From positions 230,907 through 294,906 of the forward strand of contig NZ_UCNW01000004.1 in the NCBI RefSeq assembly GCF_900474185.1: DNA of 64,000 bases. The letters run 5' to 3'. Position 1 is the first letter of the stretch. Each line of letters begins with the position of its first letter. Position numbers and translations under genes: made by a program. Below are positions 17,938 to 26,356 of this stretch, piece after piece. The notes beneath the pieces are model-generated. The model had not been told where the DNA came from and made no database searches. It saw only the letters and a list, made by a program, of their open reading frames with translations. This DNA comes from Synechococcus sp. UW69. GTDB taxonomy: Bacteria > Cyanobacteriota > Cyanobacteriia > PCC-6307 > Cyanobiaceae.

Positions 17938-18537
17938 ATGCTTGATATCTCTGACGCCCTCAGCTTCTTTCGCCTGAGCTGTGGCCGGTGGACTTCGCAG
18001 CGCAGCCAGCATCATCTGCTGCATCGCCGAGCCGAAGCCGGAGCCTCCTTCATCGTCGTAGAGGAACTGCTGAAGGGAGACGAGCGACTCGCGGAGATCG
18101 CCGAGCGCAACAACGAGAGCGTTGAGCGAATCGTCGGCGGCTGCTGGGTGCGCTGGAGCGGATCAATGGCCTGGGACCGCGCCGGTGAATCCCACGAGGA
18201 CCAGACCATGTTCGGACTGATCCCCGAGGACGAGACGGGGCGACGCGGACTATTGCTACGGGATCGCGGCTACGCCGAAAAAGCACCGGTGGCGGGCCAG
18301 TTCCGTATGGACGAAGAAAACGGCCTAATCCTCACCACCGATTACGAAATGATGAGCTCCCTGGAGCGCTTCTGGTTCGCGGGTCCGAACCTGCGGCTGC
18401 GCACCAGCACGGTTCAGGGGCTCTCCAACAACGCCTCCTTCTGCATGGAGACCCGGCAGCTGGACGACAGGCCGGAGACCAGCCATAACGCGCAAACTGC
18501 CATCAGCGCAGCAGGCCTCGCCCCGTTCGGTTGGTAA
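17938..18537 (+). CDS. cpcS: CpcS/CpeS-type phycobiliprotein lyase
   Basis: 199-residue lipocalin-like enzyme of the CpcS/CpeS family, which attaches phycobilin chromophores to Cys-82-type sites of phycobiliproteins. Family pattern: FFRLSCGRWTSQRSQHHLLH at the N terminus, GSMAWDRAG in the middle, and ERFWFAGPNLRLRTSTV followed by ASFCMETR in the C-terminal half. The GTWFSQRTxHH-like opening and FWFA-PNLRLRTS are the strongest identifiers. It lies 108 bases upstream of a rod-core linker gene in the same direction, consistent with a role in phycobilisome assembly. Which subunit it serves cannot be told. Confidence 0.85.
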   Translation: MLDISDALSFFRLSCGRWTSQRSQHHLLHRRAEAGASFIVVEELLKGDERLAEIAERNNESVERIVGGCWVRWSGSMAWDRAGESHEDQTMFGLIPEDETGRRGLLLRDRGYAEKAPVAGQFRMDEENGLILTTDYEMMSSLERFWFAGPNLRLRTSTVQGLSNNASFCMETRQLDDRPETSHNAQTAISAAGLAPFGW

Positions 18538-18542
18538 GCAGA

Positions 18543-18561
18543 AATACTTAGAAGAAGTATT
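18543..18561. promoter_or_regulatory. Perfect inverted repeat between cpcS and cpcG
   Basis: AATACTT-AGAAG-AAGTATT is a perfect 7-base dyad with a 5-base loop, six bases after the cpcS stop and about 85 bases before the cpcG start. It has no T-tract, so it is not a standard terminator. It could be an operator for cpcG or an RNA stem affecting the cpcS transcript. Assignment is tentative. Confidence 0.4.
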
Positions 18562-18645
18562 ACGGCATGTAATCGCTGCAACACCTGCTGAAGGGGGCAA
18601 GACCGAGCACTTCTACGATCCCGAACAGTGGATGCTGTAGCTCGC

Positions 18646-19416
18646 GTGGCCATTCCTCTTCTGGAGTACGCACCGATCACCCAAAACTCCCTCAGGAGTG
18701 GTGTTCCAAACATTCGCGTTGGCTCCGAGGAAGGATCGAGGGCCTACTCCATTGAGATTGCCGACGACCGGGACAACTTCGACACGGTGGTTGAGAGCGG
18801 CTACCGCCAAATCTTTTTCCACGCCTTCGAGACAGATCGGGACGTCAACCTTGAGTCCCAGCTCAAGGATGGCCAAATCACCGTTCGTGATTTCATCCGC
18901 GGCCTGGTGCTCTCCGACACCTTCAAGCGCACCTTCTACGGCTTCAACAGCAATTACAAAGTTGTCCGCCACCTTTGCGAACGGATCCTTGGCCGCAAAG
19001 TCAACGGGAAAGGCGAGGAGCTGTCTTGGTCGATCGTGATTGCGACCAAGGGCCTCGAAGGCCTGGTTGACGTTCTCCTCGACAGCACTGAATACCTCGA
19101 CACCTTTGGCTACGACACTGTTCCGTACCAGCGGAACCGTGTGCTTCCCGGCCGCGAGCTCGGTGACACTCCCTTCAACATCACCACCCCTCGCTACGAC
19201 GAGTACTACCGCGGAATCCTGGGCTTCCCTCAGCTCATCTTCACCGGTGGTCCTGCCAAGAAATTGCCGGAACGCGCAAAGATCCGGAAGGGTGGTTCTC
19301 CTTCGGACTACATGGCCTGGGTCAGCGAAATCGGCAGTCCACGTCGGGTGGGTGGGAACTCCAGTGCCGACATCGACTACCTGGCAAAGGTTCCTTATCG
19401 CACCCTCGGCCGCTGA
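18646..19416 (+). CDS. cpcG: Phycobilisome rod-core linker polypeptide
   Basis: 256 residues from the GTG at 18646 (an earlier GTG at 18628 is in frame, but rod-core linkers start M-A-x-P-L-L, as here: AIPLLEYAPITQNSLRSG). The single PBS-linker domain spans about residues 15-180, with YRQIFFHAFETDRDVNLES, KRTFYGFNSNYKVVRHLCE, GLVDVLLDSTEYLDTFG and PYQRNRVLPGRELGDTPFN. The C-terminal part has YDEYYRGILGFPQ. It attaches peripheral rods to the allophycocyanin core. A clear rho-independent terminator follows. Confidence 0.93.
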   Translation: MAIPLLEYAPITQNSLRSGVPNIRVGSEEGSRAYSIEIADDRDNFDTVVESGYRQIFFHAFETDRDVNLESQLKDGQITVRDFIRGLVLSDTFKRTFYGFNSNYKVVRHLCERILGRKVNGKGEELSWSIVIATKGLEGLVDVLLDSTEYLDTFGYDTVPYQRNRVLPGRELGDTPFNITTPRYDEYYRGILGFPQLIFTGGPAKKLPERAKIRKGGSPSDYMAWVSEIGSPRRVGGNSSADIDYLAKVPYRTLGR

Positions 19417-19441
19417 GTCCGGAGCCAAGCACAATCAAAAA

Positions 19442-19467
19442 AGCGGGGCTGACGCCCCGCTTTTTTT
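19442..19467 (+). terminator. Rho-independent terminator of cpcG
   Basis: AGCGGGGC-TGAC-GCCCCGCT stem-loop at 19442-19461, running into seven T's. An A-run precedes the stem, so it might also work on the other strand. It lies 25 bases after the cpcG stop and is one of the clearest terminators in the window. Confidence 0.9.
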
Positions 19468-19600
19468 GTGTGAGCGAAAGTGATCCCCGGGATCGGAGCC
19501 CAACAAGTGGTCAGGTTCCACTGACCCTTGGGCCATTGCCGGCTCGAAAAGGAATTTTTCGGATCACAATGATCCCAAACGAAACCTGGAGTTTTTAGGC

Positions 19601-20680
19601 GTGTCTCAAACACTGTCATCACTGGCACGTCTCACCCTTCGTCAACTGCGTCAGATCGCCAGTGATCTGGGAGTGCCGCTCTACAGCCGCAAGAGCAAAG
19701 AGACCCTTGTCGACGAAGTTGCCCAGCGTCAGCAAAAGCGCGGTGGAGACCTGAAAGCCATCGAAGCTGAGCTCAACGCACCGGCCGTGAGCACGAGTGA
19801 CACCCGCGTTGTGTTTCTGCCCCGTGATCCCCAATGGGCCTACGTGTTCTGGGAAATCTCGGAAGCCGATCGCAAGGTTGCCCAGAAGGATGGAGCCAGC
19901 CGTCTTTGCCTCCGCCTGTCCGATGTCACCGGCATGCAGGACGGCAACGCACATCCACATACTCTCCAGGAAGTGCCGGTCGACAGCCACAGCACCGAGT
20001 GGTATCTGCCTGTACCTCTCTGCGACCGGGATTACCGGGTCGAACTGGGCTACCGCATCGGCACGACCTGGATGTCTCTGGCCTTCTCTTCGGTGGCGCG
20101 CGTGCCTGCTCTCCACCCCAGCGAACAGATTCTTGACCAGTTCGTTCCCTTCAGCCTCGATGCTGCCCCAGCAGCACCAGCAACGACGACGACTCCCGTC
20201 TCACCAAGTGAGTCGAGCAACAGTGGTCTGCACGAGCGGCTCTACCAAAGCGCGACTGTTCAATTCCGCCGGCGCCGGGTCGGCTCTGAAGAATTCCAGG
20301 AAGGTTTCGATACCTCTGGCGAAAGCACCGGGTTGAACGACTCCGGTGTTGGTCTGTGGGCCAGCGGCCGCAGCGAGTCCGGCCTGGGTGGCGTGGCACC
20401 TCGCCAACGCTCCTTCTGGCTGGTGGCCGACGCCGAACTGATCGTGTACGGCGCCACCGACCCTTCGGCGCGCCTCACCATCGGAGGCGAGGAAGTTCCT
20501 CTCTCCACCGATGGCACCTTCCGGATTCAGGTGCCCTTCCGTGATGGCGAACAGATGTATGCCATCGAGGCCACAGCCTCTGATGGAGAGCAGATGCGCA
20601 ACATCACGCTCAATTTCAAGCGTGAGACCCCTGAAGACAACAGCAACCCCGCCAGCGAAGCTCGCGCCGAGTGGTTCTGA
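19601..20680 (+). CDS. DUF4912 domain protein with Rho-N/SAP-like N terminus
   Basis: 359 residues from a GTG start. Residues 1-45 resemble the Rho N-terminal/SAP-like helix-turn-helix (LARLTLRQLRQIASDLGVPL, YSRKSKETLVDEVAQ). A DUF4912 domain follows (DPQWAYVFWEISEADRKVAQ, LRLSDVTG, EWYLPVPLCDRDYRVELGYR). After a Pro/Ser/Thr-rich linker and Gly/Ser-rich stretch, a second all-beta segment begins with RSFWLVADAELIVYGATDP and runs to the C terminus. DUF4912 proteins are common in cyanobacteria; function unknown. The 3' end overlaps the next small gene by 10 bases. Confidence 0.85.
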   Translation: MSQTLSSLARLTLRQLRQIASDLGVPLYSRKSKETLVDEVAQRQQKRGGDLKAIEAELNAPAVSTSDTRVVFLPRDPQWAYVFWEISEADRKVAQKDGASRLCLRLSDVTGMQDGNAHPHTLQEVPVDSHSTEWYLPVPLCDRDYRVELGYRIGTTWMSLAFSSVARVPALHPSEQILDQFVPFSLDAAPAAPATTTTPVSPSESSNSGLHERLYQSATVQFRRRRVGSEEFQEGFDTSGESTGLNDSGVGLWASGRSESGLGGVAPRQRSFWLVADAELIVYGATDPSARLTIGGEEVPLSTDGTFRIQVPFRDGEQMYAIEATASDGEQMRNITLNFKRETPEDNSNPASEARAEWF

Positions 20681-20877
20681 ACCCTTCTGATCCCAAAGCT
20701 CCAGCCTCCCTGCGCTGGTTCGTGGCCATCACCCCCCTCGCGGGGGCGATGGTTTTCCCATTGGTCGTGCCCTTGGTCATGACACGGGTGAGTATCGGAG
20801 CAGGTGTTGGTGTGGCCCTCGTTCTGAGTGGCATCTGGTTTGTTGCGATGCTGAAGACATCGGAGATGCCCCACTAA
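20671..20877 (+). CDS. Small two-helix membrane protein (hypothetical)
   Basis: 68 residues from a GTG that overlaps the end of the DUF4912 gene in another frame. It has two hydrophobic stretches (about residues 16-36 and 42-60: FVAITPLAGAMVFPLVVPLV, GAGVGVALVLSGIWFVAML) and a short polar tail, so a membrane hairpin is likely. The overlap suggests translational coupling with the DUF4912 gene. No family name recognised. Confidence 0.62.
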   Translation: MVLNPSDPKAPASLRWFVAITPLAGAMVFPLVVPLVMTRVSIGAGVGVALVLSGIWFVAMLKTSEMPH

Positions 20878-20917
20878 AACCAGGGGAACTCTGATCAAGA
20901 CAAAGGGCTTGATCGGG

Positions 20918-22318
20918 ATGCTGAAGAGCAAGTTGGCATTGATGGCAGCGGCTCTTCTCTGCAGTGGCTGCAGCCAGGCGGGGTCGGTTGTGGGCGAAAG
21001 CCCAGCGGCTCTTGCACTTCCCAACAAGATCGATGTGGTCTTCAACCACAACGCCACATCGCGCTACAGATCACCCCTGACTGGGGCCTGGCGCAATGGT
21101 GACGACCTGGAGCAATGGCTGATTGCAGCCATTGATGCCGCCCACGAGGAAGTGCTGGTGGCCGTTCAAGAGCTCAGCCTTCCAAGGGTTGCCCAAGCAC
21201 TGATCGCGGCAAAACAACGAGGTGTGCATGTGGCAGTGGTGCTGGAGAACAACTACAGCACCGCCTGGAGCGAACAACGGCCGAGCCGATTGAACCAGCG
21301 CGAACGGAAGCGTTGGCATCAGTTAAACCAACTGGCTGATAGCGATGGGGATGGAACCACCAGCCCGGAAGAAGCCTTCCAAGGCGATGCCGTGGCCTTG
21401 CTAAAGGCTGCCCACATTCCACTCATTGACGACACAGAAGACGGCAGCCGTGGCAGTGGGCTGATGCACCAAAAGTTTCTGGTAGTCGACCAAACATCGG
21501 TGATCACCGGAAGCGCCAATCTCACCAGCTCCGGCCTGCATGGTGATGCGAGGCGGCCGTCCAGCCGCGGCAATGTGAATCACCTGCTTCGGTTCAACAG
21601 CCCTGGGCTGGCATCTGTGTTCCGCAAAGAATTCACCCAGATGTGGGGGGATGGACCCGGCGGTAATCCGGACAGTCGCTTTGGCCTGCAGAAAGCAAGC
21701 GAGGGCTCTCAAACAGTGCGGGTCGGCAACACCCAGGTGGACGTGCTGTTCTCACCTCATCCCAAAAGGAATCAGGGGCACGGGCTCAACCTGCTGGCGA
21801 AGCAGTTGAACAAGGCAAGACAACGCGTCGACATGGCCCTGTTTGTGTTCTCCGCACAGCAATTAACGAACGTGCTGCGGGAACAGATCAAACAAGGCGT
21901 AGAGATCAGGCTGGTCGCCGATCCTGGTTTTGCCAACCGCCCTTTCTCTGAAGTTCTCGATTTGCTGGGCGTCACCCTTCCGGATCACACCTGCAAGGTG
22001 GAAGCGAACAACCAGCCGCTGGATCAAGCCCTTGAAGGCATCGGCACCCCGCGCCTCGCCCGCGGCGACAAGCTCCACCACAAGTTCGCCGTGATCGACA
22101 ACCGCAAAGTGATCACTGGATCCTTCAACTGGTCACCGTCTGCCGCTCACACCAACGACGAAACGCTGCTGGTGATCCACTCTCACCAACTCGCCAAACA
22201 CTTCACCCGAGAGATGGATCGCCTCTGGGACACCGCCGAGCTTGGGATCACTGCAAGGATTCGCCGCAAACTGGATCGTCAAAAGATTCGATGCGGGGAG
22301 GGGGTGGAGAGGGAATAA
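20918..22318 (+). CDS. Phospholipase D-like lipoprotein with two HKD motifs and an EF-hand-like loop
   Basis: 466 residues from the ATG at 20918 (a TTG three codons earlier is possible). The N terminus LALMAAALLCSGC looks like a lipoprotein signal with an imperfect lipobox. Two phospholipase-D motifs are present: HQKFLVVDQTSVITGSANL near residue 184 and HHKFAVIDNRKVITGSFNW near 388, so the enzyme should form one active site from both halves. Between residues 141 and 152, DSDGDGTTSPEE fits a canonical EF-hand calcium loop. It could be a phosphodiesterase or nuclease at the cell envelope. Its 3' end is partly duplicated at 23658-23956. Confidence 0.85.
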   Translation: MLKSKLALMAAALLCSGCSQAGSVVGESPAALALPNKIDVVFNHNATSRYRSPLTGAWRNGDDLEQWLIAAIDAAHEEVLVAVQELSLPRVAQALIAAKQRGVHVAVVLENNYSTAWSEQRPSRLNQRERKRWHQLNQLADSDGDGTTSPEEAFQGDAVALLKAAHIPLIDDTEDGSRGSGLMHQKFLVVDQTSVITGSANLTSSGLHGDARRPSSRGNVNHLLRFNSPGLASVFRKEFTQMWGDGPGGNPDSRFGLQKASEGSQTVRVGNTQVDVLFSPHPKRNQGHGLNLLAKQLNKARQRVDMALFVFSAQQLTNVLREQIKQGVEIRLVADPGFANRPFSEVLDLLGVTLPDHTCKVEANNQPLDQALEGIGTPRLARGDKLHHKFAVIDNRKVITGSFNWSPSAAHTNDETLLVIHSHQLAKHFTREMDRLWDTAELGITARIRRKLDRQKIRCGEGVERE

Positions 22319-22359
22319 ACGTAATATAGGAAAGAAGTCAAATCGAATATTAATCAACA

Positions 22360-23274
22360 ATGCCGGCGACGATTCTCCACATCGGCACACCCCGCACAGG
22401 AACAACTGTAATACAGAAGCATTTGCTACCAAAATGCAGAAGATCCTTCATTGTTAGCAAAAGAGCCTACAGCAGTTCTGGGAATATTCGAGATAATCAA
22501 AAACCACTTATTGGATACACTACAAAAGAAGAGATTCGTCAATCACTTCAAGCCAACAAGCCTGAAGAAATAAATAGCACAAAACACTTTATCAATAATA
22601 TAATGACACCATTAGTACAGATCTCTCGAGGCGAAAGAGACAAAGAAGTCGAGCACCTGATCTGCTTAGCGGTCAAACAGCTTATACAAGTTGCAAACAA
22701 CAACAACCTGCTACTTTCAAGCGAAAGAATTTGCGATTGCTCCGCCTCTCTGCGAGGTGATTCACAACATACTCAATCAGACGAAGAATTTCTTGTTCAC
22801 GCGCTATCAAGAGTATGCACAAAAGCCAATGGACAAACTCCACTCATATCTATTTGCTTCAGAGAAGCAATCAGCTATCTCAGGTCGAAATACATCAGGA
22901 CAGCAATTTTGCGACACCAAGGAAAACTGAAGAAAATCTCACCCAAAGAGTATATTCAAAAGCAAGCCACTCTCGAATCAGATCACCCAGGCACATCTGC
23001 ACTCACACCCGCAATGCATGCAGAATTCATCAAACAACTTCAACAGCATGCATTTGTCAAAGCATTCGGCTTTCAGGAGCTCCTTGCCTCCGATGATGTC
23101 TTCTCATTAATGGGTCTACCAGGAGAAGACAAGTACGCCTTCCGAGACTTTCCTAGAGAAAATAAACTGCCCTTCACAAAAGAGCAAGAGCAGGCAATCG
23201 AAATTGAAATCACAGAGGCACTCAAGCAATATGGCTTTTACGATCAAATCATGAAGGCACAGATGTTTGAGTAG
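22360..23274 (+). CDS. Sulfotransferase-like protein (copy A)
   Basis: 304 residues. A P-loop-like GTPRTGTT at residues 9-16 fits the 5'-phosphosulfate-binding loop of PAPS-dependent sulfotransferases, and CFREAISYLRSKY in the middle fits the 3'-phosphate-binding region, though the usual RNP is changed to REA. The C-terminal ~110 residues are very similar to copy B at 26957 (HPGTSALTPAMHAEF, QQHAFVKAFGFQELLAS). No signal peptide; likely cytosolic, acting on a surface polymer precursor. An AGGAAAG stretch 25-30 bases upstream is too distant for a good ribosome site. The gene is AT-rich and its 3' end abuts an integrase fragment. Confidence 0.7.
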   Translation: MPATILHIGTPRTGTTVIQKHLLPKCRRSFIVSKRAYSSSGNIRDNQKPLIGYTTKEEIRQSLQANKPEEINSTKHFINNIMTPLVQISRGERDKEVEHLICLAVKQLIQVANNNNLLLSSERICDCSASLRGDSQHTQSDEEFLVHALSRVCTKANGQTPLISICFREAISYLRSKYIRTAILRHQGKLKKISPKEYIQKQATLESDHPGTSALTPAMHAEFIKQLQQHAFVKAFGFQELLASDDVFSLMGLPGEDKYAFRDFPRENKLPFTKEQEQAIEIEITEALKQYGFYDQIMKAQMFE

Positions 23275-23277
23275 CGA

Positions 23278-23474
23278 TATCGATTTAGGGACTGTTCTAA
23301 ATCTCCCTGCTGGGCATCCCGCAAGATCTCAGCGCAGATGGCTTGTCCCCTGGCTTGGGTGACTGGATCGTCGAAACGACCAATCTGATGGATGAAATGG
23401 TCCCGCCCATCCAGCCTCAACCTGACTTGGAGAGCACCGTGGTTGTCCCTCACCCTCGGAGGCTTCATCAACAT
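23278..23474 (-). pseudogene. Phage-type integrase, N-terminal arm-binding fragment
   Basis: On the minus strand an ATG at 23474, preceded by a purine-rich AGGGAGAGGG ribosome site, opens MLMKPPRVRDNHGALQVRLR, then FIHQIGRFDDPVTQARGQAI and EILRDAQQGDLEQSLNRYR. This matches the start of tyrosine recombinases with a DUF3596/AP2-type arm-binding domain. Similarity stops at about 23278, where the frame runs into the 3' end of the sulfotransferase gene. The core-binding and catalytic domains are absent, so this is a deletion remnant. No function is expected. The next 180 bases (23475-23657) hold nothing I can assign. Confidence 0.65.
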
Positions 23475-23657
23475 CCCTCTCCCTTACATGGGATTCGGGC
23501 TTAGGGATGACACCCCTTAAAAGCAAAGCCAGAGCCGCCGATCCAGTAGCCCTTCGTAGCCCTATGGGAGCTCAACACGAGATCAAGTGTCCGCGTGGCT
23601 TGGTTTCCGGCTTATGGGGTTAGGGGAGTCCCGGACATCCCTAAGCGATTCCTTCAA

Positions 23658-23956
23658 AACCACTGCAAAGACATGGTGTCGGCACACCCCGCCTGGCACG
23701 CGGCGACAAGCTCCACCACAAGTACGCCGTGATCGACAACAAAAAAGTGATCACAGGATCCTTCAACTGGTCGCCCTCTGCTGCCCACACCAACGACGAA
23801 ACCCTGCTCGTCATTCACTCACCGCAACTTGCCCAACACTTCACCCGAGGAATGGATCGCCTCTGGCTCGGGGCGGAACTCGGCGTCACCGGACAGATGC
23901 GCCGCAAGCTGGAACGGCAGCGGATCCTCTGTGGGGATGGGATTGAGATGGGCTGA
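23658..23956 (+). pseudogene. 3' fragment of a second phospholipase D-like gene
   Basis: An open frame of about 99 codons reads KPLQRHGVGTPRLARGDKLH, then HKYAVIDNKKVITGSFNWSP and so on to a TGA at 23954-23956. It aligns over its length with the last ~95 residues of the intact PLD-like protein (22030-22318), with about four-fifths of bases identical by eye, and retains the second HKD motif. A stop lies just upstream in frame and the first HKD half is missing. It is a diverged copy rather than an exact target-site duplication, probably the end of a formerly tandem paralogue cut by the island. The frame shows no internal stop. Confidence 0.75.
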
Positions 23957-24004
23957 TAGTCGCTAGAGAGATGACTTACAATTGACTGAGATTTCAGAGA
24001 AAGA

Positions 24005-26356
24005 ATGGCAGGGTTTGGGAGCCCCAAAAGCGGCAAAAACAAAAAGAATCTCCCAAGGAGAACACTACAAATCACTGGAGATACTCTTATTGAAAAAGCT
24101 ATTAACTACCATGCGAGAGGAGATCAAGTAAATGCGGAGAAATACTACAGAAAGGCCATAAATCGCGGGATCTCAAATTCAGCAATATTTTCAAATTTAG
24201 GAGTAATTTGCAAGAATAGCGGAAGATCAGACGAGGCAATTTACTTATACAAAAAAGCTATTGAATTAAGCCCCAATCACCCAGATGCGCATTCTAATCT
24301 TGGTAATCTATACATGGAGATTGCCAGCCTTGATCAGGCACTTGCTTCCACCCTCAAATCGCTAGAGCTCAAACCTAATAATCCCACTGCCCTCATGAAT
24401 CTGGGCAGAATTTACCAACTCCTTGGACAACTCGATCAGGCTCTTACTTCCATTCTCAAATCCCTAGAGCTCAACCCTGATCACCCCGACGCCCACATGA
24501 AACTGGGCGGCATCTACAAAGATCTCGGCAACCTTGATCAGGCTCTTACCTCCACTCTCAAATCACTCGAGCTCAATCCTGACAACCCTGATGCCCACAT
24601 GAACCTGGGTGGCATCTACAAAGATCTTGGCAATCTTGATCAGGCTCTTGCATCCACTCTCAAATCACTCGAGCTCAAGCCTGATAACCCCACTGCCCAC
24701 ATGAACCTGGGCGACATCTACAAAGATCTCGGCAATCTCGAACAAGCTCTTACTTTTACCCTAAAATCCATAGATCTAAAACCAGAGAACACCAGCGCCA
24801 TATCAAATACTCTAGAGATACTGGAAGACCTTAACCTCACTCAATCAAACTCCGATGACATCGCAAGGGCGTATGAACTCCTACTTGCAAGAACAGACAT
24901 CTCACATCACAGACTAACAAAGACATTCAAGCAAGCATTTACCCCATTGATCATCGAAGCATCTTCATTCAACCCTATTATTTGCAACAAAAATAAAGCA
25001 TTAAAAACACTGGCTTCTGACTGGAGATTTCTTAAATCGCTGAGCTTAATGATTCCCACAAAGCCAATAATCGAATTGTTTTTAACCAGGCTAAGAAGAG
25101 AAATCCTAAAATTAAATCAAAAAGGATATGCAATGCCAGAACAATTAAAGGCATTAACCGAAGCCTTAGCAATTCAATGTCACTTGAATGAATATGCCTA
25201 CTACACAACAGAAGAAGAAAAAGAATACATAGATCATACTATTAGCAATGCGGTCGACAATCAAGAAATTGTCAATCAAAGTCTGGCAATAATAGGTTGC
25301 TACGTAGCGATTCATGCAACACCAATAAAAGCAGATTGCATTAGCAACTACCCCGCTATCAATAGCATTAGCAAAGAACTGATCAAAGTCCAACATACAG
25401 AGCCGAATCAAGAAAAACAAATTATATTGTCACTTCAGGAGCATCAAAACACTACTAATTCAACCTCACTGCGCGTTCAAGAGATGTATGAGGAGAATCC
25501 TTATCCGAGATACAAGTACTCGGACATAACTTCTAAGAAATTAGCAAGCCCAATTTCCAAAATCATCGGCATTGAGACAACTAAACAAGGGCTTTCTTTC
25601 CGAGACGAGTTAAGAAGACCAAACGAATGGTCAAAAGTCCTGATTGCTGGCTGTGGCACAGGCAACCAAGTCATCAATGCTACTAGGTACAAAAATGTTC
25701 AGATCACAGCTATTGACATTAGTAGCAGAAGCTTGGCATATGCAATAAGGAAAACAACGGAATACAAGATGAATAATGTTATCTTTAAAAAGTTAGATCT
25801 TCTTAACATCTCTGAGCTCAGAGAAATGTTTGACATTATTGAATGCAGCGGAGTTCTCCACCATATGGAACAACCAGCAGATGGACTCTCCGCATTAGTT
25901 AAACAACTTAAACCTGGTGGATACATCAAGTTAGGCCTGTATAGCGAGATTGCACGTAAAAGTATTGTGAGCGCACGGAAAACAATTCAAATGATGGGAC
26001 TGAAAAGCTCTCCTGAATGTATAAGGAAGTTCAGGAAGAAAGTACTGGATGGAGAAATCAAAGAACTCATAGATATTCCACAATATGCAAGAGATTTTTA
26101 TTCACTCTCAGAATGTAGAGACCTTTGCTTCCATATTCAAGAGCATCGTTTTACCACAGGAGAGCTAGAAAAACTACTGAATTCTCAGCAGTTGACATTT
26201 TGTGGATTCATGATTCCAGGCCAAATCAAGAAGCTCTACGGAGATCAATATCCAGAAGACATTAACATGACCTCGTTAAAAAATTGGGGTCAATTTGAAC
26301 AAGACAATTCTTCAACTTTTAGAGGCATGTATCAATTTTGGGCTCAAAAAAAATGA
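24005..26356 (+). CDS. TPR-repeat SAM-dependent methyltransferase (copy A)
   Basis: 783 residues. It begins MAGFGSPKSGKNKKN, a Gly/Lys-rich leader shared with copy B. About seven tetratricopeptide repeats span residues 27-275 and several are nearly identical. A helical region follows (ASDWRFLKSLSLMIPTKPII), then EMYEENPYPRYKY near residue 493, a motif seen before the methyltransferase domain in a family of TPR-methyltransferases. SAM-binding motif I is VLIAGCGTGNQVI near 544, with ITAIDISSRSL and IIECSGVLHHME after it. Substrate unknown, probably linked to a glycan or surface protein. No signal peptide. AT-rich apart from the repeats. Confidence 0.82.
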   Translation: MAGFGSPKSGKNKKNLPRRTLQITGDTLIEKAINYHARGDQVNAEKYYRKAINRGISNSAIFSNLGVICKNSGRSDEAIYLYKKAIELSPNHPDAHSNLGNLYMEIASLDQALASTLKSLELKPNNPTALMNLGRIYQLLGQLDQALTSILKSLELNPDHPDAHMKLGGIYKDLGNLDQALTSTLKSLELNPDNPDAHMNLGGIYKDLGNLDQALASTLKSLELKPDNPTAHMNLGDIYKDLGNLEQALTFTLKSIDLKPENTSAISNTLEILEDLNLTQSNSDDIARAYELLLARTDISHHRLTKTFKQAFTPLIIEASSFNPIICNKNKALKTLASDWRFLKSLSLMIPTKPIIELFLTRLRREILKLNQKGYAMPEQLKALTEALAIQCHLNEYAYYTTEEEKEYIDHTISNAVDNQEIVNQSLAIIGCYVAIHATPIKADCISNYPAINSISKELIKVQHTEPNQEKQIILSLQEHQNTTNSTSLRVQEMYEENPYPRYKYSDITSKKLASPISKIIGIETTKQGLSFRDELRRPNEWSKVLIAGCGTGNQVINATRYKNVQITAIDISSRSLAYAIRKTTEYKMNNVIFKKLDLLNISELREMFDIIECSGVLHHMEQPADGLSALVKQLKPGGYIKLGLYSEIARKSIVSARKTIQMMGLKSSPECIRKFRKKVLDGEIKELIDIPQYARDFYSLSECRDLCFHIQEHRFTTGELEKLLNSQQLTFCGFMIPGQIKKLYGDQYPEDINMTSLKNWGQFEQDNSSTFRGMYQFWAQKK
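24329..24838 (+). repeat. Tandem 102-bp repeats encoding TPR units
   Basis: Five head-to-tail units of 102 bases start at 24329, 24431, 24533, 24635 and 24737, each beginning CTTGATCAGGCTCTT or a variant (CTCGAACAAGCTCTT in the last). Each encodes one 34-residue TPR (LDQALTSTLKSLELNPDNPD, then AHMNLGGIYKDLGN). Units 3 and 4 differ at only a few positions, units 1 and 5 more. The repeats are visibly more GC-rich than the rest of the gene. Expansion or contraction by recombination is likely. Confidence 0.92.

Noticed and set aside
23475..23657. Possible att site or tRNA end next to the integrase scrap
   Set aside because: No cloverleaf-like sequence or clear direct repeat could be matched between the island's two ends.
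24329..24838. Regular repeat considered as a CRISPR array
   Set aside because: Units are 102 bases, contiguous and in frame with a TPR protein; there are no spacers and no cas genes.
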